Below are positions 1 through 8,427 of a stretch of DNA of 64,000 nucleotides, piece by piece. Each line of letters begins with the position of its first letter. Position 1 is the stretch's first letter. Source of the stretch: Weissella hellenica (lineage in GTDB: Bacteria > Bacillota > Bacilli > Lactobacillales > Lactobacillaceae). A program made the position numbers and the translations under genes. The DNA is taken from assembly GCF_005405545.1 (NCBI RefSeq), contig NZ_BJEG01000001.1, positions 62,001 through 126,000 of the forward strand, read 5' to 3'. The notes under the pieces were generated by a model that was given only the letters and a program-made list of their open reading frames with translations, searched no databases and was not told where the DNA came from.

Positions 1-2
1 AA

Positions 3-407
3 CGTCGTCCTACTAATTATCGAGAAGAAGTTGCTAAAAATCAGTTAGAACAAGAAACGCATTTTCTGCCTGAAATTGCGACTAAAATTGATAACTTTGA
101 TGAGTATCAAAATGTTTTCATTGGCACACCTACTTGGAATATGGCTTTACCACAGGCGATGGTTTCGTTTTTAAAAGAATATGATTTTTCTGGAAAGGTT
201 ATTTTGCCATTTAATACCAATGGTGGGTATGGCGTGGGCAGCACTTTTAATCAAATTGAAGCCAATATTAACGATGCAAAGATAACACCAGGGTTTTACA
301 CAAAAGGTGGTGAAGAAAGTAAGGGCATTTTATTTACAATTAAAGGTAGCTATAGAGATAGTATATTAGTGCAATTAGATAAATGGGTAAAACAAAATTA
401 TAAATAA
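3..407 (+). CDS. Flavodoxin-family protein, 5' end outside window
   Basis: The reading frame is open from base 3, so this is the C-terminal part of a gene that starts before the window. It reads into a segment with the motif YQNVFIGTPTWNMALPQ, the typical second flavin-contact region of flavodoxin-like proteins (compare YDxIFIGxPxWW). An internal ATG at 141 would start after this motif and would not make a complete domain. The C-terminal end (KGILFTIKG...QLDKWVKQ) fits a flavodoxin fold. Known for the family: FMN-dependent electron transfer or quinone/nitro reduction in the cytosol. The AKR and MerR genes directly downstream suggest a shared stress or aldehyde-detoxification operon; that link is inference. 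Confidence 0.7.
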   Translation, partial: RRPTNYREEVAKNQLEQETHFLPEIATKIDNFDEYQNVFIGTPTWNMALPQAMVSFLKEYDFSGKVILPFNTNGGYGVGSTFNQIEANINDAKITPGFYTKGGEESKGILFTIKGSYRDSILVQLDKWVKQNYK

Positions 408-438
408 TACGGATTGATTAAATGAGGAGGATGTTAAA

Positions 439-1293
439 ATGAATAATTCAGTAAAATTAAATGAACAAACAGAAATACCAAATCTAGGCTTTGGTGTTTA
501 TCAAATAACTGATCAAAACGAAGCAAAACAAGCTGTACTTGATGCGATTGATCAAGGTTATCGTTTAATTGATACTGCTGCTAGTTATGGCAATGAACAT
601 GCAGTGGGTGAAGCAATTAAAGCATCGAATGTAGCTCGTGAAGATTTATTGATTACTTCAAAACTTTGGGTGGATGACACAGGTTATGAAGCTACGAGAC
701 AAGCTATTAAGGATTCGCTTGAAAGATTGCAACTTAATTACCTGGATTTGTTTTTAATTCACCAACCTTATGGTGATATTTTTGGTTCATGGCGTGCAAT
801 GAACGAAGCAAAAGAAGCCGGGTTAATTAAGTCTATTGGTGTTTCTAATTTTTCAATTGCTCAAATTACTAATTTGGCGGAATTTAGTGGTGTAAAACCT
901 GATATTAACCAAATTGAAGTTAATCCATTTAATCAGAATACTGAAGCCGTAGCATATCTAAAAAATTATGGTGTTAAAGTAGAAGCGTGGGCACCATTTG
1001 CCGAAGGAAAAAATGAGCTATTTACTAATGAAAAACTTCAAAAAATTGCAGATAATCATGGTAAGTCAATTGCACAAGTTGTGCTACACTGGATAGTACA
1101 ACGTGGTATCGTACCGGTTTCTAAGTCAACTAAGCCAGAACGTATGGCTCAAAATCTAAATGTATTAAATTTTGAATTGACTAATGAAGAGATGGCTACA
1201 ATTGCACAATTAGATACTGGTGAAAGCCAATTTTTCTCACATGAGGATCCTGATATGATTACTTGGATGGCTCACCGTAAAGTTGAAAAATAA
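439..1293 (+). CDS. Aldo/keto reductase
   Basis: 284-residue NADPH-dependent aldo/keto reductase of the 2,5-diketo-gluconate reductase/YvgN type. The catalytic tetrad is visible: Asp45 and Tyr50 in LIDTAASYGNE, Lys75 in LITSKLW, His108 in DLFLIHQP. The C-terminal cofactor loop PVSKSTKPERMAQN is present. Length is normal for the family. The start is the ATG preceded by GAGGAGG about 8 bases upstream. It reduces aldehydes or ketones in the cytosol; the substrate is not deducible. It lies between a flavodoxin gene and a MerR regulator that begins 11 bases after its stop, so the three are probably one operon. Confidence 0.93.
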   Translation: MNNSVKLNEQTEIPNLGFGVYQITDQNEAKQAVLDAIDQGYRLIDTAASYGNEHAVGEAIKASNVAREDLLITSKLWVDDTGYEATRQAIKDSLERLQLNYLDLFLIHQPYGDIFGSWRAMNEAKEAGLIKSIGVSNFSIAQITNLAEFSGVKPDINQIEVNPFNQNTEAVAYLKNYGVKVEAWAPFAEGKNELFTNEKLQKIADNHGKSIAQVVLHWIVQRGIVPVSKSTKPERMAQNLNVLNFELTNEEMATIAQLDTGESQFFSHEDPDMITWMAHRKVEK

Positions 1294-1304
1294 GGCGAAA
1301 AACA

Positions 1305-1697
1305 ATGAATGTGAAAGAAGCGAGTGAAAAAACTGGCGTATCTACTGATACAATTAGGTATTATGAAAAAGAAGGATTAATTCCAAAGATTACCCGTAAT
1401 AATGTTGGCAATCGTGATATTGATGAAAGGATTATTCGTCGTATCAATTTTGCTAAACAAATGCGTGATGCCGGTATGTCAATTAAGGCACTGAAAGAAT
1501 ATACTGATTTAGTTGATGATGCTGAGGATAATACCGAAAAGCAAAAGAAAATTCTGCGTGAGCAAATTAATGCTATGCAGGAACGGAAAGATGATATTGA
1601 TTTTGCTATTGCGCATTTAGAATATAAATTAGCTCACTACGATGATCACATGAAGAGAACTGAAGAAGAACTTCATGAATTAGAAAATAACAATTAA
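1305..1697 (+). CDS. MerR-family transcriptional regulator (AdhR-like)
   Basis: 130 residues. The N-terminal winged helix-turn-helix is typical (VKEASEKTGVSTDTIRYYEKEGLIP, residues 3-27), followed by a long coiled-coil dimerisation helix (about residues 75-125, rich in E/K/Q). No C-terminal effector domain and no conserved metal-binding cysteines, which matches the AdhR/YraB class that senses aldehydes or electrophiles and activates promoters with long spacers. The start is close to the AKR stop with weak ribosome-site potential (GGCGAAAAACA), consistent with coupled translation. It most likely regulates the operon it ends. Confidence 0.88.
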   Translation: MNVKEASEKTGVSTDTIRYYEKEGLIPKITRNNVGNRDIDERIIRRINFAKQMRDAGMSIKALKEYTDLVDDAEDNTEKQKKILREQINAMQERKDDIDFAIAHLEYKLAHYDDHMKRTEEELHELENNN

Positions 1698-1731
1698 ATA
1701 TATGAAAGTTGTCACTTAAAAACTTTTGCCA

Positions 1732-1766
1732 AAAAGAACATGTTGTTGATAGATGTGTTCTTTTTT
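1732..1766 (+). terminator. Rho-independent terminator after the AKR-merR operon
   Basis: AAAAGAACA (1732-1740) pairs with TGTTCTTTT (1756-1764), 15-base loop, ending in a T run. Confidence 0.75.
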
Positions 1767-1808
1767 CGTGTTTATTTTTTGATTACGTCGTTTAGCAAAT
1801 TTAGTCAT

Positions 1809-1840
1809 AAAAAAATACCCAAAAACAAAATTTTTGGGTA
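1809..1840 (-). terminator. Terminator for the YczE-like gene
   Basis: TACCCAAAAA (1816-1825) pairs perfectly with TTTTTGGGTA (1831-1840). Read on the minus strand it is followed by a run of T (complement of 1809-1815). Confidence 0.8.
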
Positions 1841-1866
1841 CTCATTTGCGGTAAAATGTTATTCAA

Positions 1867-2547
1867 TCAAATTGCACCAATGTGTGTTAATTTATGATCT
1901 AAATGACTAAATATAAAGCGATCAGCGTAACCAACGAATAATCCTTGGAAGAAGAATGAAAAGAGGGTACCGATATTTAATGCCACGATTTCGCCAGAAG
2001 CTAACCACACAATCAGCGAAATAACCATGGGAAATGAAAAATTGAAAGTTTGCGAGATAGCAGCATTACCCTTGAAAAACATAAAGCGGGTGAGGTTAGT
2101 CAAATCGTCCATTGGATGCAAAATAAACTGCAGACGTTGGGTTATGGAAACCCCCATGGCGATGAAGATGATACCAATGAAGTCAATAACAATACGCCAT
2201 ACTAGTGGTAAATGTTGTAATGAAGAAAAATGCGTTGAAACAATACCAATAACACTACTAAAAGCGATTAAAAATAATAGATTACCGAAAATATGGGCCC
2301 AATCAATTGCCCGCTGTAATGCGCAGGTTACGATGGTGGCAATAACGCCGTAAATTAATAAAAAAATACTGATTGATATACCAGTAACATTAGCAAGGTT
2401 AGCGGCGGATGCAGTCCAAGGTGCTGATCCCATGTTAGTTGCAACGGTAATCCCGTTACCAAAAGCGTTAAAAACTAAACCTGCAATAAAATAAATACTA
2501 AGTTCAGCTGAAGATAATTTTCTTAATTGCCCATGATTGTTATACAT
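1867..2547 (-). CDS. YczE/YyaS/YitT-family integral membrane protein
   Basis: 226 residues with about five hydrophobic segments. The N-terminal part FIAGLVFNAFGNGITVATNMGSAPW and the later MDDLTNLTRFMFF are characteristic of the YczE-type membrane protein family. Function in this family is poorly known (in Bacillus, YczE influences a non-ribosomal peptide pathway through an unknown mechanism). The gene is monocistronic with its own terminator and is divergent from the purine permease gene. No substrate can be inferred. Confidence 0.75.
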   Translation of the reverse strand: MYNNHGQLRKLSSAELSIYFIAGLVFNAFGNGITVATNMGSAPWTASAANLANVTGISISIFLLIYGVIATIVTCALQRAIDWAHIFGNLLFLIAFSSVIGIVSTHFSSLQHLPLVWRIVIDFIGIIFIAMGVSITQRLQFILHPMDDLTNLTRFMFFKGNAAISQTFNFSFPMVISLIVWLASGEIVALNIGTLFSFFFQGLFVGYADRFIFSHLDHKLTHIGAI

Positions 2548-2655
2548 AAAATACCCCTAAATATTAAATAAGTTCTTTTTTCATTCTAACAAACTTTACT
2601 AGGACTGACTGATGGATTTGAAGTTAATTATTTAACTAATGACACCAAATGCATT

Positions 2656-2690
2656 AACGTTCGGAAAAAGCGAAATAAAGTTCGCTTTTT
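2656..2690. promoter_or_regulatory. Two PurBox-like elements upstream of the purine permease
   Basis: AACGTTCGGAAAA (2656-2668) and AAAGTTCGCTTTT (2677-2689) both resemble the reverse complement of the Gram-positive PurR box AWWWCCGAACWWT, with one or two mismatches. The second overlaps a perfect 10-bp inverted repeat (AAAAAGCGAA 2665-2674 with TTCGCTTTTT 2681-2690). A -10 TATAAT lies at 2752-2757, so the elements sit upstream of the permease promoter. PurR control is inference from sequence similarity. Confidence 0.4.
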
Positions 2691-2810
2691 GTTGGGTGAA
2701 ATAAGTTGTTTACGAAAAAAATAAGATAAACTTTGATTTTTAATGACTAATTATAATACAATAGGAAAGTTGTTTAAAAAATTGAATTATGTATTAAGGG
2801 GTCTGGTTTT

Positions 2811-4118
2811 ATGTTTGAACGTTATTTCAAGCTTTCTGAATCTGGAACATCTGTTAAAACAGAGTTACTTGCTGGTTTAACAACGTTTCTATCAATGGCT
2901 TATATTTTATTCGTTAACCCTTCAGTTCTTGGCGCAACGGGGATGGACAAAAATGCTGTCTTTGTTGCAACAGGACTAATTGGTGCTATTGCCACTATCT
3001 TTATGGGTGTTGTTGCAAAGTATCCATTTGCGATTGCTCCCGGCCTAGGTATTAACGCTTTTTTTGCTTATAGTGTCGTTATCGGTATGGGTGTTAAATG
3101 GCAAACCGCTTTAGCTGGTGTGTTTGTTGCCGGTGTGATTTTCTGGATCTTAACAGTCTTTAAAATCCGTGAGATTATCATTAATGCGATTCCAGCCGAT
3201 TTGAAAGCTGCGATTGCAGGTGGTATTGGTTTGTTCATTGCCATGATTGGTTTGGTTGATGGTGGTATTATTTCTGCTAATAAATCAACAATTATTGGTT
3301 GGGGTGATTGGAGTGATCCGAAAGTGTTGCTAACCATTGTTGGTGTGCTAATTACTTTTGCACTATACGCTCGAAAAGTTCCAGGAGCTATCTTTATTGG
3401 AATGGTGGCAACATCAATTATTGGTTTATTTACTGGTTTGATTCCAATGCCTTCATCACTAGTTTCTAGTGTGCCAAGCTTATCACCAACCTTTGGTCAA
3501 GCAGTCTTTGGATTGAAAGATGTGTTTACCTGGGAAATGGTACCAGTTATCTTAACATTTTTGTTAGTTGCTTTCTTTGATACAGCTGGTTCATTGATTG
3601 GAATTGCCCGTTCAGGTGGTTTCTTAGTTAACAATGAATTGCCTCGTGCAGGTAAAGCATTGATGGCTGATGCAATTGGAATGTTGGGTGGTTCACTACT
3701 AGGAACTTCACCAACAACAGCATTTGTTGAGTCATCTACAGGAATTGCTGTTGGTGGTCGTACAGGACTAACTTCAGTCTTTACAGGATTGTTCCTATTA
3801 TTGTCATTATTCTTCTCACCACTATTAGTTGTTGTGACATCTAACGTTACAGCAGCAGCTTTGATTATTGTTGGTGTATTAATGGCAAGTAATTTTAAGG
3901 CAATTAACTGGGATGATTTCCCAATTGCTGCTGCATCATTCTTAACGATTATTGGTATGCCATTATCATATTCAATTTCTGATGGTATTGCTCTTGGATT
4001 TATTGTTTATCCATTGTTGATGATTGTTACTGGTCGTGCTAAAAAAGTTCATCCAATTATGTATGGACTAGGTCTGTTATTCATTTTATTTGTTATTATT
4101 CTACAAACAAATGGATAA
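2811..4118 (+). CDS. AzgA-type purine (adenine/guanine/hypoxanthine) permease
   Basis: 435-residue polytopic membrane protein with about 12-14 hydrophobic segments. Family marks: FKLSESGTSVKTELLAGLTT at the N-terminus, GINAFFAYSVV, the FDTAGSL segment and the GTSPTTAFVESSTGIAVGGR signature of the AzgA/PbuG/PbuO branch of NCS2-like transporters. It imports purine bases by proton symport. The ATG is preceded by AAGGGG. It is monocistronic, flanked upstream by PurBox-like elements and downstream by a strong terminator, which fits a purine-regulated salvage gene. The exact base transported is not visible. Confidence 0.9.
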   Translation: MFERYFKLSESGTSVKTELLAGLTTFLSMAYILFVNPSVLGATGMDKNAVFVATGLIGAIATIFMGVVAKYPFAIAPGLGINAFFAYSVVIGMGVKWQTALAGVFVAGVIFWILTVFKIREIIINAIPADLKAAIAGGIGLFIAMIGLVDGGIISANKSTIIGWGDWSDPKVLLTIVGVLITFALYARKVPGAIFIGMVATSIIGLFTGLIPMPSSLVSSVPSLSPTFGQAVFGLKDVFTWEMVPVILTFLLVAFFDTAGSLIGIARSGGFLVNNELPRAGKALMADAIGMLGGSLLGTSPTTAFVESSTGIAVGGRTGLTSVFTGLFLLLSLFFSPLLVVVTSNVTAAALIIVGVLMASNFKAINWDDFPIAAASFLTIIGMPLSYSISDGIALGFIVYPLLMIVTGRAKKVHPIMYGLGLLFILFVIILQTNG

Positions 4119-4119
4119 A

Positions 4120-4135
4120 AGTTTCATGTGAAACA
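4120..4135. other. parS-like ParB/Spo0J binding site 1
   Basis: AGTTTCATGTGAAACA differs from the Firmicutes parS consensus TGTTTCACGTGAAACA at two positions. It begins two bases after the permease stop codon, before the terminator. One of five related sites in the window. Confidence 0.6.
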
Positions 4136-4138
4136 TTT

Positions 4139-4186
4139 AAAAAACGATATGCGTCTTTGTTTAGAAGATGCATATCGTTTTTTTGT
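4139..4186 (+). terminator. Terminator of the purine permease gene
   Basis: AAAACGATATGC (4141-4152) pairs with GCATATCGTTTT (4170-4181), followed by a T-rich run. Confidence 0.9.
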
Positions 4187-4224
4187 TTTTTGCAGTCCAC
4201 AATAAATGTCGTATCTAACTTATC

Positions 4225-4263
4225 AAAAAACCACTAAACGGGTAGTGCGACCGCTTAGTGGTT
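4225..4263 (-). terminator. Terminator of the aminotransferase-dehydrogenase operon
   Basis: AACCACTAA (4229-4237) pairs with TTAGTGGTT (4255-4263); on the minus strand it is followed by TTTTTT. Confidence 0.75.
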
Positions 4264-4344
4264 GATACATAGAATAGTCTTTCTTATCAATAATTACATT
4301 ATACAAGGTAAGCTAAACCATGACTAATAAAAGGTACTATATGA

Positions 4345-5340
4345 CTAATTTAATTCATGTTCACTAGTTTTTCCAGCAATGATTGTTAGCATATCATGTA
4401 ATGAAATTTCGACCATATTGCGAATGGCATTATCTGTATAAAAACCAATATGTGGCGTAATAATTGCGTTAGGCATTGCCAAAATAGTTTTGAGATCATC
4501 ATTATCAAAATCATTGTCAGAAAAATCATTGCTGAAAATGTCTGCTTCACCTTCTATTGTGTCTAATCCAGCGGCGGCAATCGTGTGATTATTCAAAGCA
4601 GCAATCAATGCAGGTGTATCCACAACGCCACCACGTGAAGCGTTAATAAAAATAGCGCTAGGCTTCATTTGTTGAAAAACAGATTCATCAAATAGGTGAT
4701 AGGTGCTATCAAGTAATGGTGTATGGGTTGTAATAATATCAGCAGTTTTGAAAATGGTTTCATGATTAACGTATGTTAAAACACTGTTTAATTCAGGTCG
4801 ATGGATAGGGTCGGCGGCAATAACTGTTGCACCAAGTGCTTTGAAAATACGGGCCACTTCACTACCAATTTTACCGGCACCGATAATACCAACGATTAAA
4901 TCATGGATCTCACGAGATTGCAGACCTTCCCAGGTAAAATCATGATTTTGGGTACGTTGTTGTGCTGTATTCAAGTTACGTAATAACCACATGGTTTGGG
5001 CTAAGACCATTTCAGAGACTGAACGTGGTGAATAAGCAGGTACATTGGTGATTTTTAAATTATTTTGCGTTGCCAATGATAAATTAATGGTGTCATATCC
5101 AGTAATACGAAGCGTGATTTGTTTAATCCCAAATGCATGTAATTTTTCATATACGATGGGATCATCAATGAGATTGTCTTGCTCAGTTGAAATACCGTCA
5201 TACCCTTTAGCCAAATCAACCGTATCTGGATTTAGGGTGACGGTATTCCAATCAATTTGGACATCATGATGATGGGTTAACCATTCGGTAACGACAATTT
5301 TTTCATCATCCATGATGTTATACATTAAAATTTTGATCAT
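4345..5340 (-). CDS. D-2-hydroxyacid (D-lactate-type) dehydrogenase
   Basis: 331 residues from the chosen start. Reduces 2-keto acids to D-2-hydroxy acids with NADH in the cytosol. It has the NAD motif GIIGAGKIGSEVAR and the catalytic triad Arg236 (INASRGG), Glu263 (LDTIEGE) and His297 (ITPHIGFYT), positions typical of D-LDH/D-hydroxyisocaproate dehydrogenases. A longer frame starts at 5346, but AGAGG at 5353-5349 is only 2 bases from that ATG and 8 from the ATG at 5340, so 5340 is preferred. It follows the aminotransferase gene by 15 bases, so the pair likely converts an amino acid to its D-hydroxy acid. An acidic insertion (NDFSDNDFDNDD) lies between Glu and His. Confidence 0.9.
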   Translation of the reverse strand: MIKILMYNIMDDEKIVVTEWLTHHHDVQIDWNTVTLNPDTVDLAKGYDGISTEQDNLIDDPIVYEKLHAFGIKQITLRITGYDTINLSLATQNNLKITNVPAYSPRSVSEMVLAQTMWLLRNLNTAQQRTQNHDFTWEGLQSREIHDLIVGIIGAGKIGSEVARIFKALGATVIAADPIHRPELNSVLTYVNHETIFKTADIITTHTPLLDSTYHLFDESVFQQMKPSAIFINASRGGVVDTPALIAALNNHTIAAAGLDTIEGEADIFSNDFSDNDFDNDDLKTILAMPNAIITPHIGFYTDNAIRNMVEISLHDMLTIIAGKTSEHELN

Positions 5341-5355
5341 TAGCATTTCCTCTAT

Positions 5356-6504
5356 TTAAAAAGTGAGTTTTTCAAAAGCACGGACAGCAGCAGCTAGGGT
5401 TGCCATATCTTGTGTAACAGCAATACGAATGTAGCCACGACCAGCATCCCCAAATGCTCGACCAGGAATAACTAAGACACCTACTTTGTCTAGCAAATAG
5501 TTACTGAAGGTGACATCATCCATACCACTGGCTGAAATGTCAGCAAAGAGGTAAATACTCCCAGCAACAGGTAATATATTTAGCCAGGGTAACTTGTTTA
5601 AAGCAGTGGCGACATAATTTAGACGATTACCGAATTCTTCCTTAAGTGCAGGTGTAAAATCATCAATATGATTTAAAGCATAAGTACCAGCTGTTTGCGA
5701 AATACTAGGTGCAGAAAATGTAATGCCTTCATTTAATAAACCAGCAGCGTCAATGATATCAGCAGGACCTGCTAAGTAACCAATCCGAAAACCAGTCATA
5801 GCAAAAACTTTGGATAATGACCCTGTGACCAAAGTGTGGTTTGGCGCAAGTTTTTCAAGTGGGGTAAATTCGTGATCGCCATAGACAAATGGCCAGTAAA
5901 CTTCGTCAGCAATCAAATAGAAGTCATGCTCTTTAGCAAGGTCAGCTAGTACTTGCAGTAATTCTTGATCATAAACAGCACCGGTCGGGTTATTAGGTGT
6001 GTTGACCAAGATTGCTTTTGTTTTATCGCTAATTGCTGCCGTAATCGCTTCTTTAGTTGGTTGGAAACCGTTTTTAGCCTCACAAGTAACGATGATAGCT
6101 TTACCACCATTAGCTTCCACTTGCGTTTTATACGGTGAAAAGTAGGGTTCAAAGATGATGACTTCATCATTAGGGTTAATGATTGACCCAAAAGCTAAAA
6201 ATGTTGCGTGACCGGCCCCAACCGTAGCACGAACATTTTCTTTTGTGTAAGATAAACCAAATTTTTCTTGATAAAAAGCAATGATTGCTTTCAAGTATTC
6301 GACATCGCCATCACTAGCTGAATAATGGGTATTACCGGCGGTCAAACTATCTTTAGCAGCAGTTAGTATGGGGGTAGCAGTTACCATATCGGGATCCCCA
6401 ATTGATAAATCAATAACATTTGTCATTAAGGCAGCTGTTTTGCCAATTTCTGACATAATATTTTCTGATGGTTTACTAAATAAATTAGCTAGACTACGTG
6501 GCAT
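5356..6504 (-). CDS. Class I/II PLP-dependent aminotransferase
   Basis: 382 residues from the chosen start MPRSLAN. Fold-type I aminotransferase: LSIGDPD near the N-terminus, NTPNNPTGAVY, ADEVYWPFVYG, the PLP lysine in TGSLSKVFAMTGFRIGY (about residue 232) and the substrate-carboxylate arginine in GRGYIRIAV. An upstream ATG at 6525 lacks a ribosome site, while AAGG lies 7 bases before the ATG at 6504. Substrate is undetermined; aromatic, aspartate or branched-chain amino acids are possible. The D-2-hydroxyacid dehydrogenase follows at once in the same direction. The same order recurs at 13.6-15.8 kb. Confidence 0.9.
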   Translation of the reverse strand: MPRSLANLFSKPSENIMSEIGKTAALMTNVIDLSIGDPDMVTATPILTAAKDSLTAGNTHYSASDGDVEYLKAIIAFYQEKFGLSYTKENVRATVGAGHATFLAFGSIINPNDEVIIFEPYFSPYKTQVEANGGKAIIVTCEAKNGFQPTKEAITAAISDKTKAILVNTPNNPTGAVYDQELLQVLADLAKEHDFYLIADEVYWPFVYGDHEFTPLEKLAPNHTLVTGSLSKVFAMTGFRIGYLAGPADIIDAAGLLNEGITFSAPSISQTAGTYALNHIDDFTPALKEEFGNRLNYVATALNKLPWLNILPVAGSIYLFADISASGMDDVTFSNYLLDKVGVLVIPGRAFGDAGRGYIRIAVTQDMATLAAAVRAFEKLTF

Positions 6505-6611
6505 TTGAACACCTTGCTTTCTCATTTTATTTTAATGTTATTATACATGTATTATGACTGATGTACAGAGCATGTTATATGGGGATGGTTTATTGTGTCT
6601 GACATGAAAAA

Positions 6612-6650
6612 CAATAAAAACCGCATAACATCTGTGTCAGCGGCTTTTTT
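6612..6650 (-). terminator. Terminator after the hydroxyacid dehydrogenase at 6690
   Basis: CCGC (6621-6624) with GCGG (6640-6643), extended by TAACA/TGTCA with one bulged base; the minus-strand copy ends in TTTTTATTG. Confidence 0.7.
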
Positions 6651-6689
6651 ATCGTTATTAAGGTAAATTATTCGTTAATTTAGGATAAC

Positions 6690-7652
6690 TTAAGGATTTA
6701 CAATAAAGTTAGCATTTTCTTCTTGTTCAACCAAAATAATATTGTCAGCGACAATGTTGGCCATTGCGTCACGAGCCTCCACAGAAGCGTTGCCAATGTG
6801 GGGTGTTAAGATGACGTTCTTTAATAATTTCAAACCATCGTTCACATCAGGTTCGTTTTCATAAACGTCTAAAGCAGCCCCAGCAATTTCATCATTGTTA
6901 AGTGCTTCTAATAAAGCAGTTTCATCAATAATTGGGCCACGACCGACATTAATAATGGCAGCTGTGGACTTCATTGCTTTAAAAGCGCTCATGTTAAATT
7001 GATGATAATTTTCATCAGTCTGTGGCGCGCTAATGACAATAAAATCACTTGTTGATATTAATGTATTTAAAGATGCATAAGTAACCTTTTCTGAGCGTTC
7101 TTCAGGATCAGATAGTGGATTACGTTTATAGTATTGAACGTGCATCCCCAAAGCATTTGCCTTACGAGCAATGTCACGGCCAATATTCCCTAAGCCAACA
7201 ATTCCTAAGGTTTGGCCAGCGATTTCATGACCTAAAAAGTACAAAGGTGCCCAACCAGGAAAACCTTCGCGACGCATTTTTTTGTCACCTTCAACAATTC
7301 GGTGGCTAAGTGCTAAAATAAGCCCGATTGCGACTTCAGAAACAGCATTAGTCGACACTTTTGGTGTGTTAGTAACAACGATTCCTTTTTCTTTAGCGTA
7401 AGCCGTATCAATGTTGTTAAAACCAGCACCAAAATTAGCAATTAATTTTAGCTTTGGCGCAGCATCGATGATATCATGGTCAACTTTAGTAGAAAGTGGT
7501 GTGATCAAAAAATCAATATCTTTAACGTTTTGTAATAGCGTATCGTGTGAAATGAGTTTTGTCCCGTCATATACAGTGACTTCAAAGCCAGCATCAATTA
7601 ATTTTTGGGTGGCAATTTTAGGTAACTTTGCTGATAAATAAACCTTACTCAT
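6690..7652 (-). CDS. NAD-dependent D-2-hydroxyacid dehydrogenase (hydroxypyruvate/glyoxylate reductase-like)
   Basis: 320 residues. Domain order is split catalytic domain, central Rossmann domain (LGIVGLGNIGRDIAR, about 149-163), C-terminal return. Catalytic residues Arg238 (NVGRGPI), Glu265 (DVYENEP) and His285 (LTPHIGNAS) are all present. The sequence is closer to the glyoxylate/hydroxypyruvate/phosphoglycerate branch than to the D-LDH paralogues at 4.3 and 14.8 kb (it has NFGAGFNNID and VYENEP). The ATG is preceded by AAGGAG at good spacing. Monocistronic. The precise keto-acid substrate cannot be told. Confidence 0.9.
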   Translation of the reverse strand: MSKVYLSAKLPKIATQKLIDAGFEVTVYDGTKLISHDTLLQNVKDIDFLITPLSTKVDHDIIDAAPKLKLIANFGAGFNNIDTAYAKEKGIVVTNTPKVSTNAVSEVAIGLILALSHRIVEGDKKMRREGFPGWAPLYFLGHEIAGQTLGIVGLGNIGRDIARKANALGMHVQYYKRNPLSDPEERSEKVTYASLNTLISTSDFIVISAPQTDENYHQFNMSAFKAMKSTAAIINVGRGPIIDETALLEALNNDEIAGAALDVYENEPDVNDGLKLLKNVILTPHIGNASVEARDAMANIVADNIILVEQEENANFIVNP

Positions 7653-7792
7653 GATAGTCTCCTTTATGTTTTTGGCTACGCTTACATTATCTCGTTATTT
7701 ACCTGAAACTTCAAATAAGTTATCCGTTGATTCTCTGGATTTTTTAGTAATATTTAGCTACAATAATTTTTAAAATACATTTGGGGGATGTC

Positions 7793-8389
7793 ATGAACAA
7801 GCGTTATATACGACTCTTAATAAAAATATTATCAGTGCTGATGCTAATTTTATTAGGTTGGTTAATTGTTCGTTTATATCAAATTGGGATGTTTAATGAT
7901 ACGGATACTTTGATTAATATTTTGAAAAAGTATGGTATCTGGGCGCCTATTATATTTATCTTTGTGCAAATTATCCAAGTTGTGGTACCGATTTTACCAG
8001 GGGGTGTTTCACTAGCTGCGGGCGTGGTGATGTTTGGGCCTTGGTTAGGATTTGTATATAACTATGTGGGGATTGTTTTGGGGTCAATGATTCTTTTTTG
8101 GTTGGGACGACGTTATGGGCGACGGATAATCGATATATTTGTCAGTGAAGACACACTCAATAAATATATTGGGCGTTTAGATTCTAAAGGATGGCATTGG
8201 ACATTTGCACTACTAATCTTTTCGCCGGTAGCACCAGATGATGCTTTGGTACTACTGACAAGTTTAACTAAGATGACTTGGCGTGAATTTACGTTCATTT
8301 TACTAATTGGTAAACCACTTTCTATTTTTATATATAGTTTGGGGATGTTGTATGGTGCAGATTGGTTATTACGAATATTGGGTAGTTAA
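7793..8389 (+). CDS. TVP38/TMEM64-family membrane protein (VTT domain)
   Basis: 198 residues starting at the ATG at 7793, which has GGGGG about 6 bases upstream; a TTG 12 bases earlier is in frame but overlaps the ribosome site. Four to six hydrophobic segments. The VTT core shows in PILPGGVSLAAGVVMFGPWLGFVYNYVG and the FSPVAPDDALVLLTSLTKMTWREF region near the C-terminus. DedA/TVP38 proteins act in the cytoplasmic membrane, some as lipid scramblases or flippases; the role here is unknown. It ends in a perfect bidirectional terminator shared with the convergent permease gene. Confidence 0.85.
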   Translation: MNKRYIRLLIKILSVLMLILLGWLIVRLYQIGMFNDTDTLINILKKYGIWAPIIFIFVQIIQVVVPILPGGVSLAAGVVMFGPWLGFVYNYVGIVLGSMILFWLGRRYGRRIIDIFVSEDTLNKYIGRLDSKGWHWTFALLIFSPVAPDDALVLLTSLTKMTWREFTFILLIGKPLSIFIYSLGMLYGADWLLRILGS

Positions 8390-8422
8390 AAAGAGGTTGG
8401 AATATTTTTCCAACCTCTTTTT
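8388..8422. terminator. Bidirectional terminator
   Basis: A 15-bp perfect stem (8388-8402 with 8408-8422; core AGAGGTTGGAA/TTCCAACCTCT) with A/T flanks lies between convergent genes. Confidence 0.9.
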
Positions 8423-8427
8423 ATTAT

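Noticed and set aside
2027-2353. 108-residue plus-strand ORF inside the YczE-like gene and similar antisense ORFs
   Set aside because: They lie opposite clear coding genes, lack ribosome sites and have no recognisable domains.
2640-2700. Possible purine riboswitch upstream of the purine permease
   Set aside because: No purine-riboswitch core or kissing-loop sequences are seen, and the hairpin lies upstream of the -10 element, so it would not be transcribed with the permease.
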